Shown here: piece after piece, positions 7,978 through 17,463 of the stretch
Position numbering within the stretch: the first letter of the stretch is position 1
Layout of the letters: every line of letters begins with the position of its first letter
NCBI RefSeq assembly: GCF_001570585.1
Contig: NZ_BBXF01000005.1
Coordinates: 434,001 to 498,000, forward strand
Reading direction: 5' to 3'
Length of the DNA stretch: 64,000 nucleotides
Source of the DNA: Herbidospora daliensis
Lineage (GTDB): Bacteria > Actinomycetota > Actinomycetes > Streptosporangiales > Streptosporangiaceae
The notes under the pieces: generated by a model
What the model was told of the DNA's origin: nothing
Seen by the model: only the letters and a program-made list of their open reading frames with translations
The model's database searches: none
Translations under genes and position numbers: made by a program

Positions 7978-9237
7978 TCAGCGGCGGCGTTTGAAGACGT
8001 CCTTCGGGATGTGCCCCGTCACCACCTGCGTCCGGTCGACCACCTCCGCGTTGTGGTAGTTGACGGCGATCGACGCGAACGAATAGGCCTTCGGCACCGT
8101 CAGCCCCTGCGTGGTGACGAGGAAGTCGACGGTCTTCTCCACCGCGATCCGCATCGCCCGGTCGAGGTCCCAGTGGATGCCCATCATGATCCAGTGGTCG
8201 TCGTTCTCGGCCCACGGCAGTTCGGTCGCCACCTTCTTGATCAGGGTGACGCGGAACGTACCGGACAAGGAGTGTTCCACCGCGGTGCCGCTGACCTCGC
8301 CGTCGCCCTGGCAGCTGTGCGGGTCGCCGATGAAGATCTGCCCTCCGGGCTGGAAGACCGGCAGGTAGAGCGTCGTGCCGACGTTGAGATCCCGGACGTC
8401 CATGTTGCCGCCGAACCTGCCGGGAGGCGTCGAGTTCTGTACGCCGGTCGCGGGCGGCGGCTCGGTCTCGGTGTTGCCGATGAACTCGCCCGTCGGCGAG
8501 GCCACCGCGATGATGCCCATGAACTTGCGGGTCGGGATGATGATGCCGTCGGAGAAGAAGACGACCTCCTCGCCCCGGTGCGTGCCGGTGCGGTAGAGGT
8601 GGGTCCGGACGTCGGGCCAGACCCCCGCCGGCAGGCCGGGCGGGATGTCGGCCGGGATGTCGAGGCCCTGGTCGCCCTCACGCCAGCCGGGATAGAACGT
8701 GGCCATGACGCCGCCGGTTGGGGCGGTGTTGTTGAACCCGTAGGGCACCCGGGTGTCGATGCCGAGGATGTCGATCGCGAGGGTGTCGCCGGGCTCGGCC
8801 CCATCGACGTAGATCGGGCCGGTGAGCACGTGACCGCCGTAGCGTCTGCCCGCCGCCTCGCGTTCGGGCAGGGTCTGCCAGAACGCCAGCCCGTCGGCCA
8901 GGATCTCCTTCGGCTTGACGCCGAAAGCGCCGAAGTAGTCGTGGGGGTGGATAGCCGGGTTGGTGAAGCCCTGGTGGGAGAGGGTGTCGACGCGGACGGT
9001 CTGGCCCGATCTCATCGTCAGGCCGGGTGCCCAGCCGATCGGGAACCCGCCCCAGTGCAGTTTGTCGGGGGTGGACTTGAGGTGGTGATCCCACCGTCCA
9101 GGCTTGGGGTGGCCGTGGCCGCCCCTGTCGCCGGGCGATGCGTGGGCGGGGGTGGGGAGGGTCACCGCGAACGTCGCGGCCAGACCGGCGGCCAGCAGGC
9201 TGCGGCGACTCGCCGAGCTCCAGTGGTTGGCGGAAAT
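7978..9237 (-). CDS. Tat-exported acetamidase/formamidase family protein
   Basis: A predicted extracytoplasmic amidase of about 419 residues that would release ammonia from short amides. The mature sequence carries the family blocks G-P-I-Y-V-D-G-A-E-P-G-D-T-L, G-R-F-G-G-N-M-D and G-D-P-H-S-C-Q-G-D-G-E. The nearest GTG (9165) cuts through a signal peptide: upstream in frame lies S-R-R-S-L-L-A-A-G-L-A, a textbook twin-arginine motif, and the frame is closed by a stop at 9256-9258. Between that stop and the RR motif there is no ATG, GTG or TTG. The only candidate is ATT at 9237, preceded by GGAG at six bases. The enzyme is divergent from a GAF-domain protein that may sense its substrate. Confidence 0.85.
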   Translation of the reverse strand: MSANHWSSASRRSLLAAGLAATFAVTLPTPAHASPGDRGGHGHPKPGRWDHHLKSTPDKLHWGGFPIGWAPGLTMRSGQTVRVDTLSHQGFTNPAIHPHDYFGAFGVKPKEILADGLAFWQTLPEREAAGRRYGGHVLTGPIYVDGAEPGDTLAIDILGIDTRVPYGFNNTAPTGGVMATFYPGWREGDQGLDIPADIPPGLPAGVWPDVRTHLYRTGTHRGEEVVFFSDGIIIPTRKFMGIIAVASPTGEFIGNTETEPPPATGVQNSTPPGRFGGNMDVRDLNVGTTLYLPVFQPGGQIFIGDPHSCQGDGEVSGTAVEHSLSGTFRVTLIKKVATELPWAENDDHWIMMGIHWDLDRAMRIAVEKTVDFLVTTQGLTVPKAYSFASIAVNYHNAEVVDRTQVVTGHIPKDVFKRRR

Positions 9238-9500
9238 GGTGGACTCCCATCCCTGTCAGAGCTCTCCGGGGCTCGGACATGATCATCGAGGGCTGGCTCC
9301 ACAGTGACCAGGTGGTGTTTCGGTCGCATAAAGGTCATGAAAATCCCGTGCACTCAAGGACGATCTGCCCATCTCGACCAAAGGTCCGCCCTTCAAGCGG
9401 AAATCGCTTACCCTTTGCCCCCTCGTGAGAATAATCGTGCTGTTTGTCGCTATCGTGGGCATCCTGGGCTCAGTGGGAGGGAGCTTTGGGAGCGAGTCGA

Positions 9501-10373
9501 ATGGCAGGTGTCTTGGACGCGAGACAGCAGCCCGCCGACGAGATCTTGGAGCGGTTCCTGGACGGAAGACTCGCAGGCGGCGACGTCCGCGCTCCGATCC
9601 TGCACTCATGGCAGCGGTGTCAGGCGGCGGGACTCACCCCCGACACCGCCCGCCCACGCCTGTCCAACGACCTGGACTTCGACTGCGAACTCGTACGCGC
9701 GGCCCGGCCCGTGTTCGAGCAGCTGCGCACCGCCGTCGCGGGCACCCCCGTGGGCATGTTCCTGGGCGATGCGGCAGGCGTGGTGTTCCTGCGCAACGTG
9801 GGTGAGAAATCCCAGGGCAGGATCCTGGACGCGGTCGGCGCCGCACCCGGCTTCAGCTACGCCGAACCCGACATCGGCACGACGGCCTTCGGCTCAGCGC
9901 TGGTGGAACGGCGAACCTGCCGGGTCTCCGGCAACGAGCACTTCTCGGCCGACCTCCACGGGCTCACCGCCGTGGCCACCCCGATCCGGAACCCGCTCAG
10001 CGGGCGCCTGGCCGGCGTCATCAGCATCACCTGCCCGACCGACAGGGCGAGCGAGGCGATGACAGCCCTGGCCCTCCAGTCGGCCGCCGGCGTCGAGCAA
10101 CGGCTGCTCGACCTGAGCAGCGACCACGAGCGTGCCCTGATGGAGGAGTTCCTCCAGGCGAAGAGCTCCGGAGCCGTACCGGATACCGCGCCCCGGGACC
10201 TGTCCCGCCACGACCGGCTCGCCCTGGAGGACGCCGCCGTGCGGCTGGTCGCACAAGGCCGAGAAGCGCTGGTGGACGTCACCCTCTCCGACGGCCGCGT
10301 CGCGACACTCCTGGCCCAGCCGATGAGCGATTCCACCGGCATCGCGGTAGAAGTCTGGTTCACCGGCGCTTAG
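9501..10373 (+). CDS. GAF-domain sensor protein (AcoR/DhaR-like N-terminal region)
   Basis: A protein of 290 residues. It begins with I-L-H-S-W-Q-R-C-Q-A-A-G-L, the block that opens AcoR/DhaR-type activators, followed by a GAF domain (about 60-200). It ends after a second small domain. There is no AAA+ sigma-54 module and no visible helix-turn-helix, so as encoded it lacks a known output domain. The start at 9501 is chosen over 9444 because the signal E-I-L-E-R-F region begins there and GGGAG lies nearby. The divergent position beside an amidase suggests that it senses an amide or controls that gene through a partner. Confidence 0.75.
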   Translation: MAGVLDARQQPADEILERFLDGRLAGGDVRAPILHSWQRCQAAGLTPDTARPRLSNDLDFDCELVRAARPVFEQLRTAVAGTPVGMFLGDAAGVVFLRNVGEKSQGRILDAVGAAPGFSYAEPDIGTTAFGSALVERRTCRVSGNEHFSADLHGLTAVATPIRNPLSGRLAGVISITCPTDRASEAMTALALQSAAGVEQRLLDLSSDHERALMEEFLQAKSSGAVPDTAPRDLSRHDRLALEDAAVRLVAQGREALVDVTLSDGRVATLLAQPMSDSTGIAVEVWFTGA

Positions 10374-10447
10374 CGCGATGACCACCTGGGTCCACCGCGT
10401 CTGACGGCGATCTGCCCGTAGTTCACGAAGTCGTACAATTCCCAGCC

Positions 10448-11512
10448 ATGAGATCGCGGGTGACGACGCTGGCCGCCTGTCTGATCACGTTGGGTTGCAC
10501 CGCCCAGCCCGTCCCGGCGCCGACGTCCGCTCCCGCGTCCACCCCGGCCGCCGAGGTCGTTTCCGAGGAGTGGGTCCGCGTCCCCGGCCTGCCCAGCGAC
10601 GACCGGTGGGAGCGGGGACTGTACGACGTGAGCGCGGCCGGTCCCGACCTGGCGTGGGCGGTCGGGTACACCGGCTGGGAGGACAGCGTGGCCACGTCGA
10701 TGCGCGCCTGGGACGGGTCGCAGTGGCGGCGGGTGCCGATGGAGAACGCCTCGGGCGGCAATTCCGCCGTCGACTCCCAAGGCCCGCGCGACGCCTGGAT
10801 GATCGGCGGCGGCAACTTCGACGGGCCGTTCGCCCAGCACTGGAACGGGCAGGCGTGGCGGCGGCACCCGCTTCCCACCTATGGGCAGGACGTCGCCATG
10901 GACGGCCGCCGGGTGGCCGTGCTCACCAGGAACGCGGTGCTGACCTGGAACGGCGCCGCCTTCGTCACCGAGGCGAAACTCGGCGGCGAGGAGATCGTGC
11001 TGACCTCGCTGGACACAGGCGGCCGGCACACCTGGATCGTCGGCTGGCGGACCCCGGAGCAACCCGTCGTCTGGCACGGGCGCGACGGCGAATACGAGGT
11101 GGCGCTCACCCTGCCGCGAGGCACGCTCAACCGGATCATGCAGATCGCGCCCGACGACGTCTGGGCTGTCGGCGGCGCGGACGGAAAGCCGCTGCTGCTC
11201 CACTGGGACGGCCGGTCATGGCGGCAGCCCACCATCCCGCAGGCGATCGGGCACCTGCACAGCGTGACCGCGTTCGGCCCCGACGACGTCTGGTTCGCGG
11301 GCACCGAACCCATTCAGTCGGGCACCGACCGGCCCGGCGGCGTCTTCGTCCTGCACTGGGACGGCCGGACCTGGACGCGGGAGAGGCCCCCGGAGAGCTG
11401 GAGCGCCCTGCGGGCCGAGATCGAGCGTATCCCCGGCACGAAGCGGTTGTGGATGGTGGTCAACGTTCTCCACGGCGACTCCGAGTCGATCACCACCTAC
11501 CGCAGAAGCTGA
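10448..11512 (+). CDS. Lipoprotein with beta-propeller-like repeats
   Basis: A predicted lipoprotein of 354 residues with lipobox L-G-C at about residues 15-17. The mature part has five or more repeats of the type D-x-W-A-V-G ... H-W-D-G-R-x-W, which resemble the short repeats of secreted propeller proteins. Function is unknown; such proteins often bind cell-surface ligands. A TACAAT hexamer ends eight bases before the ATG, so translation may be leaderless. A homologue with the same repeat type is encoded at 54,256-55,386. The geosmin synthase follows 62 bases downstream but has its own promoter-like sequence. Confidence 0.85.
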   Translation: MRSRVTTLAACLITLGCTAQPVPAPTSAPASTPAAEVVSEEWVRVPGLPSDDRWERGLYDVSAAGPDLAWAVGYTGWEDSVATSMRAWDGSQWRRVPMENASGGNSAVDSQGPRDAWMIGGGNFDGPFAQHWNGQAWRRHPLPTYGQDVAMDGRRVAVLTRNAVLTWNGAAFVTEAKLGGEEIVLTSLDTGGRHTWIVGWRTPEQPVVWHGRDGEYEVALTLPRGTLNRIMQIAPDDVWAVGGADGKPLLLHWDGRSWRQPTIPQAIGHLHSVTAFGPDDVWFAGTEPIQSGTDRPGGVFVLHWDGRTWTRERPPESWSALRAEIERIPGTKRLWMVVNVLHGDSESITTYRRS

Positions 11513-11574
11513 CGGTGATCCGTCCACGCGGGTTTCGAGTATTCGCGGCATTACTCTGCGTTTACATTGGGCGC

Positions 11575-13647
11575 GTGAGAGCATCCTTCGTCACTCCCGA
11601 CTTCTACATGCCGTACAGGGCCCGGATGAACCCGCACCTGGAACGGGCGCGCGCGCACACCACCGCCTGGGCCCGGGACATGGGCCTGCTGGCGGGCTCG
11701 GGAGTGTGGAGCGAGCACGATTGGGACGGCGCCGACTTCGCCCGGATGTGCGCCTCCAGCCACCCCGACTGCGGCGCCGAGATGCTGGAGCTGGTCACCG
11801 ACTGGTACGTGTGGCTCTTCTTCTACGACGACTTCTTCCTGCACGCGTTCAAGAAGTCCCTCGACCAGACCGGCGCGCGCGCCTACGTGCTCGGCCTGCG
11901 CGCCTTCATGCCGCCGGCGGGCGAGCCGATGCCGGAGCCGGGCGATCCCGTGCAGCGGGGGCTGGCCGACCTGTGGGGGCGCACCGTCGGGGCGCGGTCG
12001 CCGGAGTGGGGCGCGCGGTTCGCCCGCAGCACCCGGGTGGCGCTGGAGGAGTGCCGGTGGGAGCTGGCCAACATCGCCGACGGGCGGGTGGCCAACCCGA
12101 TCGAATACTTGGAGCGGCGCCGCCGGGTCAGCGGCGCGCCCTGGGCGGCCGACCTGATCGAGCACTCCCTCGACGCCGAACTGCCCGCCCGGGTCGCGGC
12201 GGCGCGGCCGATGCGGGTGCTGGCCGACTGTTTCGCCGACGCCGCGGCCCTGCACAACGACATCGTCTCCTACGAGCGGGAGATCCACGACGAGGGCGAG
12301 TTGTCGAACTGCGTGCTGGTCTTCGAGCGCTTCTTCGGGTACGGCGCCCAGCGCGCCGCCGACGCCACCAACGACCTGCTGAGCTCGCGGCTGCACCAGT
12401 TCGAGCACACCGCGCTGACCGAGGTCGGCCCGATGATGGAGGAGCACGCCCTCGACCCGGGCGAACGGCTGCGGGTCGTCGCCTACGTCCGGGGCCTGCA
12501 AGACTGGCTGGCCGGCGACTACGAGTGGCACACCGCCTCCAACCGGGGCAACGGCTCGGGTCCGTCACGGCCCTCGGCCTCCTCCCTGGGCCTGACCCGG
12601 CTGAGGGCCTACGCCCGGGTCCCGGCGTCAGCGCCGACCCCGCTGCCACGCCCCGACCTGCCCGGCCGCCTGCGGCTCAACCCGCACCTGGGCCGGGCCC
12701 GCGACCACTCGGCCCGCTGGTGCGGCCAGATGGGGTTCTACGGCCCGCTCCCCCGGCACCCGGCGCGCGGCCTGTGGAGCGAGCCGGGTGTACGGGCGGC
12801 GGACATCGCCTCCTTCGCGGCGGGCGCCGGCCCCGATCTGGACGAACGGGCGTTGTGCCTGTCGACCGACTGGGCGACCTGGGCCGCCTACGCCGACGAC
12901 TACTGGGTGCGGGTCTTCCTCCACGCGGGCGACCTGCCCGGGGCCCGGCGGCTGCAAGAACGGCTGCCCGCCTTCATGCCGCCGACGCCGGGGACGCCGA
13001 TCCCGGCGCCGGAGAACCCGGTGGAGGCCGGCCTGTCCGACCTGTGGCGGCGGACCGGGCAGCCGGTCCGGAGCCGGGTGCTCGACCTCGTCTCGGTGTT
13101 CATGTGGGAACTGACCACCACCCTGCAGAACCGGCTGCCCGACCCGGTCGACTACATCGAGATGCGCCGCCACGCCTTCGGCGGCCTGACGGGCCCCTCC
13201 CGGCCCGACGACGCGGTGTTCGCCACGCCGACCGTGTCGTCGCTGGAGAGCGCGGCCGTCGACTACGTCACGTTGTGCAACGACCTGTTCTCCTACGCCA
13301 AGGAGACCGGGCGCGACGGCGAACTGTGCAACGGCGTCGCGATCGTCGAGAGGTTCCTCGGCTGCGACCACCGCCAGGCCGCGGGCGTGGTCGGCGACCT
13401 GATGGCGGCCAGGATCACCCAGTTCGAGCACCTCGCCGCCGAGGAACTCCCCGGCCTCCTCGACGACCTCGGCGTCGCCGACGACGTCCGGCACGCGGTC
13501 GGCGCGCACGTCGACCGGCTGCGCGCCTCCATGGCCGCCGCCCTCGACTGGCACCACCGGTCAGGCCGCTACCGCCCGCCGCGCCCGGCCGGACCGACCG
13601 GGCTGGGCACCTCCGCCCTGAACGCGCGCCCGCCGGCGGAGCCGTAA
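11575..13647 (+). CDS. geoA: Geosmin synthase (germacradienol/geosmin synthase, two terpene cyclase domains)
   Basis: A bifunctional sesquiterpene cyclase of 690 residues converting farnesyl diphosphate to germacradienol and then geosmin. The N-terminal domain has the acidic motif D-D-F-F-L at 85-89 (D-D-H-F-L-E in the reference enzymes) and N-D-I-V-S-Y-E-R-E at 228-236 with downstream D-E-G-E-L-S-N. The C-terminal domain has D-D-Y-W at 441-444 and N-D-L-F-S-Y-A-K-E at 569-577. The GTG at 11575 is chosen because the following residues (F-V-T-P-D-F-Y-M-P-Y) match the conserved N terminus of the family. A TACATT hexamer ends six bases upstream, so the transcript is probably leaderless. It is slightly shorter than the usual 720-750 residues, mainly in the linker and C terminus. 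Confidence 0.95.
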   Translation: MRASFVTPDFYMPYRARMNPHLERARAHTTAWARDMGLLAGSGVWSEHDWDGADFARMCASSHPDCGAEMLELVTDWYVWLFFYDDFFLHAFKKSLDQTGARAYVLGLRAFMPPAGEPMPEPGDPVQRGLADLWGRTVGARSPEWGARFARSTRVALEECRWELANIADGRVANPIEYLERRRRVSGAPWAADLIEHSLDAELPARVAAARPMRVLADCFADAAALHNDIVSYEREIHDEGELSNCVLVFERFFGYGAQRAADATNDLLSSRLHQFEHTALTEVGPMMEEHALDPGERLRVVAYVRGLQDWLAGDYEWHTASNRGNGSGPSRPSASSLGLTRLRAYARVPASAPTPLPRPDLPGRLRLNPHLGRARDHSARWCGQMGFYGPLPRHPARGLWSEPGVRAADIASFAAGAGPDLDERALCLSTDWATWAAYADDYWVRVFLHAGDLPGARRLQERLPAFMPPTPGTPIPAPENPVEAGLSDLWRRTGQPVRSRVLDLVSVFMWELTTTLQNRLPDPVDYIEMRRHAFGGLTGPSRPDDAVFATPTVSSLESAAVDYVTLCNDLFSYAKETGRDGELCNGVAIVERFLGCDHRQAAGVVGDLMAARITQFEHLAAEELPGLLDDLGVADDVRHAVGAHVDRLRASMAAALDWHHRSGRYRPPRPAGPTGLGTSALNARPPAEP

Positions 13648-13674
13648 CGAGAAGAAGGCTTACGCACCGCAGGG

Positions 13675-14460
13675 TCAGCGGAAGACGGCCATCGGGTGGA
13701 TCACCAGGGTGCGGGTCTGGGCGTTCCAGGCGTCGACCTTGCCCAGGCAGGCGTGCACGCGCGGGGGCGGCTCCTGCGTTTCCGCCGGGATGAAGCCGAT
13801 GTGCACCCGGGCGTCACCGGCGTAGGGGGCCGCGAAGGTCAGGTGCCGGTCGGCTCGGCCGGTGGATTCGAAGTCGCCGGTGATCCAGACGTAGTAGCCG
13901 CGGAGGCTGCTGAGCCGCAACGTGGCGGGCGCCCTGCCGTCGACCCCGAACGCCTCGGCGACGACGCTGCCGGGAGTGATGGTCTTGTCGTCGAGGTCGA
14001 CCTGAATCAGGCGGCGGTGTTTCTCCAAGCGTGTCACGACCGCGCCCAGCACGTTGACCGCGTTCTCCCGGGCGGGGGCTTCCTCCGCCTGGGGAGTGGC
14101 GCCGGGTTCCTCCTCCTTGCCGTATTCGCGGGTGGTGGTCCCCCCGGCCGACACTCCGGCCGTCAGGCCGGGGAGGGGCGCCACCCCCAGGTTCACGGCG
14201 AACGTGCGGATCCTGGTGATCGCCGCGCTTCCCACCCGCCGCCGGCCGGCACGGCCGGTCCCGTGGACGGCCATGACCTGCCGGGTGTCGAGGTAGACGC
14301 AGGAGTAGAGGTCGACGTCGCGGACGGATCGCCGACGACGTTCGCGCCGGTGGACGCGGAACAGATACACCGCCATCGCCGACGACCAGCAGAAGGTGGC
14401 CGTCCAGAGAAGCATCCAGCCCAGATGGACGCTCATCCACAGGTCGTCAGTCACACCCAC
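13675..14460 (-). CDS. Membrane-anchored protein of unknown function (third gene of VWA operon)
   Basis: A 261-residue protein with one N-terminal transmembrane helix (about 8-34) followed by an R-R-E-R-R-R-R stop-transfer cluster. The remainder is a soluble, probably cytoplasmic region with a low-complexity acidic linker near 110-130 and beta-rich sequence. No family is recognised. Its start overlaps the end of the VWA gene by 14 bases, so it is cotranslated with it. The arrangement suggests an accessory or signalling partner of the two exported solute-binding-like proteins. Confidence 0.8.
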   Translation of the reverse strand: MGVTDDLWMSVHLGWMLLWTATFCWSSAMAVYLFRVHRRERRRRSVRDVDLYSCVYLDTRQVMAVHGTGRAGRRRVGSAAITRIRTFAVNLGVAPLPGLTAGVSAGGTTTREYGKEEEPGATPQAEEAPARENAVNVLGAVVTRLEKHRRLIQVDLDDKTITPGSVVAEAFGVDGRAPATLRLSSLRGYYVWITGDFESTGRADRHLTFAAPYAGDARVHIGFIPAETQEPPPRVHACLGKVDAWNAQTRTLVIHPMAVFR

Positions 14461-15983
14461 GGATCTCCTTGAGGGCTGCGAGCAGGGAAGGGCGGTCAGC
14501 GCCGTCGAGGGCCCGGCCGCCGGTCGCCTTCGCCACGCGGCGGAGGTCGGCGCGGTCGGCGGCGCCGAAGGCGATGGTGAAGGTGGGGACGGCCGCCTGG
14601 CGGCGGCGGTGCAGGAAGGCCGTCGCGGAGATGCCGGCGTTGTTGCGGCCGTCGGTCATCAGCACGACGGAGACCCTGTCGCCGTCCTTCAGCAGGCGCG
14701 CCGCCCGGGTGTAGGCGGCGTCGAGGGACGACCAGATCGCGGTCCGGTCGTCGAAGTCGCGCGACGCGAGGTGGCGGAGGAGTGCGTCTCTGCCGCGTGG
14801 GGTGCCGACGGCGAAGGTCCGCTCGTCGAGGACGCGGCCGCCGAAGCGCAGGACCGTGACGTCCTCGTCCTGGGTGAACCGGGCGAAGCGGCCGCTCGAC
14901 GACCGGTCGGCGCCGCCCAGGCCGATGACGGCCGACTTCAGCGCCTTGATCCTGCTCCCGGCCATGGAACCGGAGAAGTCGAGGAGCAGAACGAGCCTGG
15001 GGCGCCCGGGTGTGTCGTAGTTGGTGAGGAGGGCGTCCAGGACCTTCGCCTGGTCGGGGAAGTAGACCGCGTTGCCGAGGGAGGCGGCCAGCCGCGGGTC
15101 CCGCTCGATGTGCGGGGAGAGCGGGCGGCGCAGCGTCTGCCGCATGATCTTCTGCTGTGCGCGCTCGGTCTTCAGCCAGGCCACCACCTTGTCGTAGGCG
15201 GCGCGGCGGGCCGGGTTCAGCAGCAGCAGCGGGTAGTCGGACATCACGGTGCCGTCGCGGGGATAGACCAGTTCGAGCGGCGCCCCGAGCCGCCCGGCGG
15301 CGTTCAGCGACAGCAGCGTGGATTCGTGGGCGATCAGGCCGTCGGTCCGCTCCTGCTCCAGGACGAACTGTTCGACCACGTCGCCGGAGGCCGGCCCGCT
15401 GATGGTGTGGCCGGTGAAGAAGCCGCGCAGCCGGTCGCAGGTGACGTCCTCGGGGCGGAGGGCCGCCCCTGTTCCGGCGGCGGCGGTCGCCACTCCGACG
15501 AGCGCGGCCAGCCCGCTGCCGCTCGTCTTCGGGTCGGCCATCGCGAAGGTGAAGCGCCCCTGCGCGGCGGCGTCGGCGAGGTCGGCCCAGGTGGGTGCGC
15601 GCCCATCAGGTGGACGCAGCCTGGCGGCGGCGCGCGGGGTCAGGCCGACGACGACGGGTGAGACCACGATGCGGGTGCTCAGGGGAGGATCGCCGCGGAA
15701 GCCCGCGTCCTTCAGACGGATGCGGAAATACCGGTCGGACGACGGCCACGCCAGGTCGTACGGGACCTGCCCGGGATCGAGCAGGTCGCCGGGGGCCCCG
15801 GTAGTCCATCGTGAGCTCGACGCCGGTGTCCCGGCGGAGGTCGTCGAGCAGGGGCGCCAGGTCGGCGAGTTCGGCCGCCGCCAGAACGGTGAGCCTGACG
15901 GGCGGCTGGGCGCTCCAGGTGCAGGCGGCGGAGCCGAGGAGCACCCCGCACAGGGCGCGGGCGAGGCGGAGTCGTGCCCTCAC
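14447..15983 (-). CDS. Solute-binding-like lipoprotein with C-terminal VWA domain, frame interrupted once
   Basis: The N-terminal part starts at GTG 15983 with a lipoprotein-like signal (C-G-V-L-L-G-S-A-A-C) and a periplasmic-binding-protein fold (L-T-V-L-A-A-A-E-L, M-D-Y-R-G). At the G5C4 tract 15791-15799 the frame must shift by one base. The continuing frame reads G-D-L-L-D-P-G-Q-V-P-Y-D-L-A-W and runs to the stop at 14447. The C-terminal VWA domain has D-F-S-G-S-M (MIDAS DxSxS), a later T (F-D-D-R-T-A) and D-G-R-N-N. It overlaps the upstream gene by GTGA. The break may be a sequencing error in the GC tract, a true inactivation, or a programmed shift. Without repair only the segment from about 15,667 onward would be called. 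Confidence 0.8.
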
Positions 15984-17236
15984 TGCTCGCCGGTCTCGGC
16001 GCTCTCGGGGCAGCCGATCTTGACGATCATCCGCTCGAGGAGGGGCAGCCGGGGAAGGCGGGCCTGGCTGTCGTCCGACCCGGCCATGACGGGGGTCGGG
16101 ATGCCCTGCTGCTCCAGCAGGTCCCGCAGCTCGGCGCCGGGCCCGACGCCGTGCCGGGGGTAGAGACGGAATCCGAGTTCGGCGGCGCGGGCACGCAGCT
16201 CGGGATCGTTGACGAGCAGGTCGCCGAGCCGTTTTCCCGCGGGCGTCAGCGCGACCAGCTGCGGGAGGGTGAGGTAGCCGTGCTGGGGATACATCAGCAC
16301 CCGTTCCCGGTCCACGTCCGCCGACCGGGCCCGCCGATCGAGCTGGTAGGTGAAGTACTGATGCTCGTAGACGACGACGATCGGCCCTCGTTGCCGTCCG
16401 TCGGGGCCGATGTAGATCTCGAAGATCTCCAGCGAGGGCAGGCCCTGCTCGGTCAGCAACGGTTTGATCTTCTCGGCCACGGCGTCGGCCTCGGCCTCGG
16501 TCTGGACGACCCGGTTGCCGTTCACCACGTAGGCGATCATGCCGAGGTAGGTGCCGCCCGAGTTGCTCCCGCACACGTCGGGCGTGTTGGCGAGCACCCT
16601 GTTCCCGTTCGCTGGGCCGTATCGGGTGATGCCGAGGTCGTTCCAGCTGCGGCCCGACCGGGTCAGGTCGATGAACGCCTTGAGGTCGACTTCGTAGTAG
16701 AGGGAGTCGCTGCCGTCCAGCAGCCGGGCGATCCCGTTGTCCCGCAGGGTCTCGGCGTAGTCGCGGAACGTCGCCAGCACGATCGGGCTGAGAAAGGGAC
16801 TGTACGGATCGGCCTGGAGACGCCGCGCCTGGCGCTTCTCCACGATCATCGTCGCGGCGGGCTGGCCCGAGAGAAAGGCGAAGTCGAAGCCGTCGAGCGA
16901 GTTCACCGCGATCGCGCGGGAGGAGGCGCTCGTCAGGTCGAGCCGGATGCCGTGTTTCATCAGGATCCGCTGGACCGTCAGGTCTTCGAGAAACTCCTTC
17001 TTGGACGCCAATTTGCCGCTGATCACCTCGACCCGGCTCAGGGGCAGCGCCCACTTCTCCTCGCGGACGAGCGTGGCCGCGCCGGTCAGCGGGAGCGCGG
17101 CGAGGGCGGCGAGCCTGATCAGGAAGTTCCGCCGCAGGTAGTAGGGCCGCGGCGGCGGAGGGACGTCCAGCGCGGGTTCGTGACCCGCGTCTCCGGAATC
17201 CGATGCCCGCGACTCACCGCGGAGCATGCTGCACAT
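15980..17236 (-). CDS. Membrane-anchored solute-binding-like protein
   Basis: A 418-residue protein opening the operon. One hydrophobic segment (about 37-55) anchors or exports it. The rest resembles a type 2 periplasmic binding protein: S-G-K-L-A-S-K-K-E-F-L-E-D at the start of the fold, S-S-R-A-I-A-V, and N-G-N-R-V and Y-L-G-M-I-A-Y in the second lobe. No ABC permease or ATPase is encoded nearby, so a classical uptake role is unlikely. The start at 17236 is preferred because GGGGGA lies six bases upstream; a TTG at 17254 lacks such a site. Translation is coupled to the VWA gene by GTGA. Confidence 0.8.
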   Translation of the reverse strand: MCSMLRGESRASDSGDAGHEPALDVPPPPRPYYLRRNFLIRLAALAALPLTGAATLVREEKWALPLSRVEVISGKLASKKEFLEDLTVQRILMKHGIRLDLTSASSRAIAVNSLDGFDFAFLSGQPAATMIVEKRQARRLQADPYSPFLSPIVLATFRDYAETLRDNGIARLLDGSDSLYYEVDLKAFIDLTRSGRSWNDLGITRYGPANGNRVLANTPDVCGSNSGGTYLGMIAYVVNGNRVVQTEAEADAVAEKIKPLLTEQGLPSLEIFEIYIGPDGRQRGPIVVVYEHQYFTYQLDRRARSADVDRERVLMYPQHGYLTLPQLVALTPAGKRLGDLLVNDPELRARAAELGFRLYPRHGVGPGAELRDLLEQQGIPTPVMAGSDDSQARLPRLPLLERMIVKIGCPESAETGEQ

Positions 17237-17463
17237 GGCGAATCCCCCAAACAACAGCCATTAACGCATATCGCGCCTCTTTGCGACTTAATGCGGGAGC
17301 AGATTACTTGGCGGCTGCTCGGCTGGGCGGGGGAATGATTGATCGCCGCTTAATTCGAAATGGCATTTACCCGGTATGCGGCCGGATCACCCGATACCTG
17401 GCCGGGTTGTGGCCCGCGCCCACCGGCTGGTTCACCGACGCCGGGTGGGAGCGGGCCCGGCAT

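Noticed and set aside
10495-13647. A 1050-codon open frame joining the lipoprotein region to the geosmin synthase
   Set aside because: Only the part from GTG 11575 matches geosmin synthases; the upstream part is an alternative frame of the lipoprotein gene, open because of high GC.
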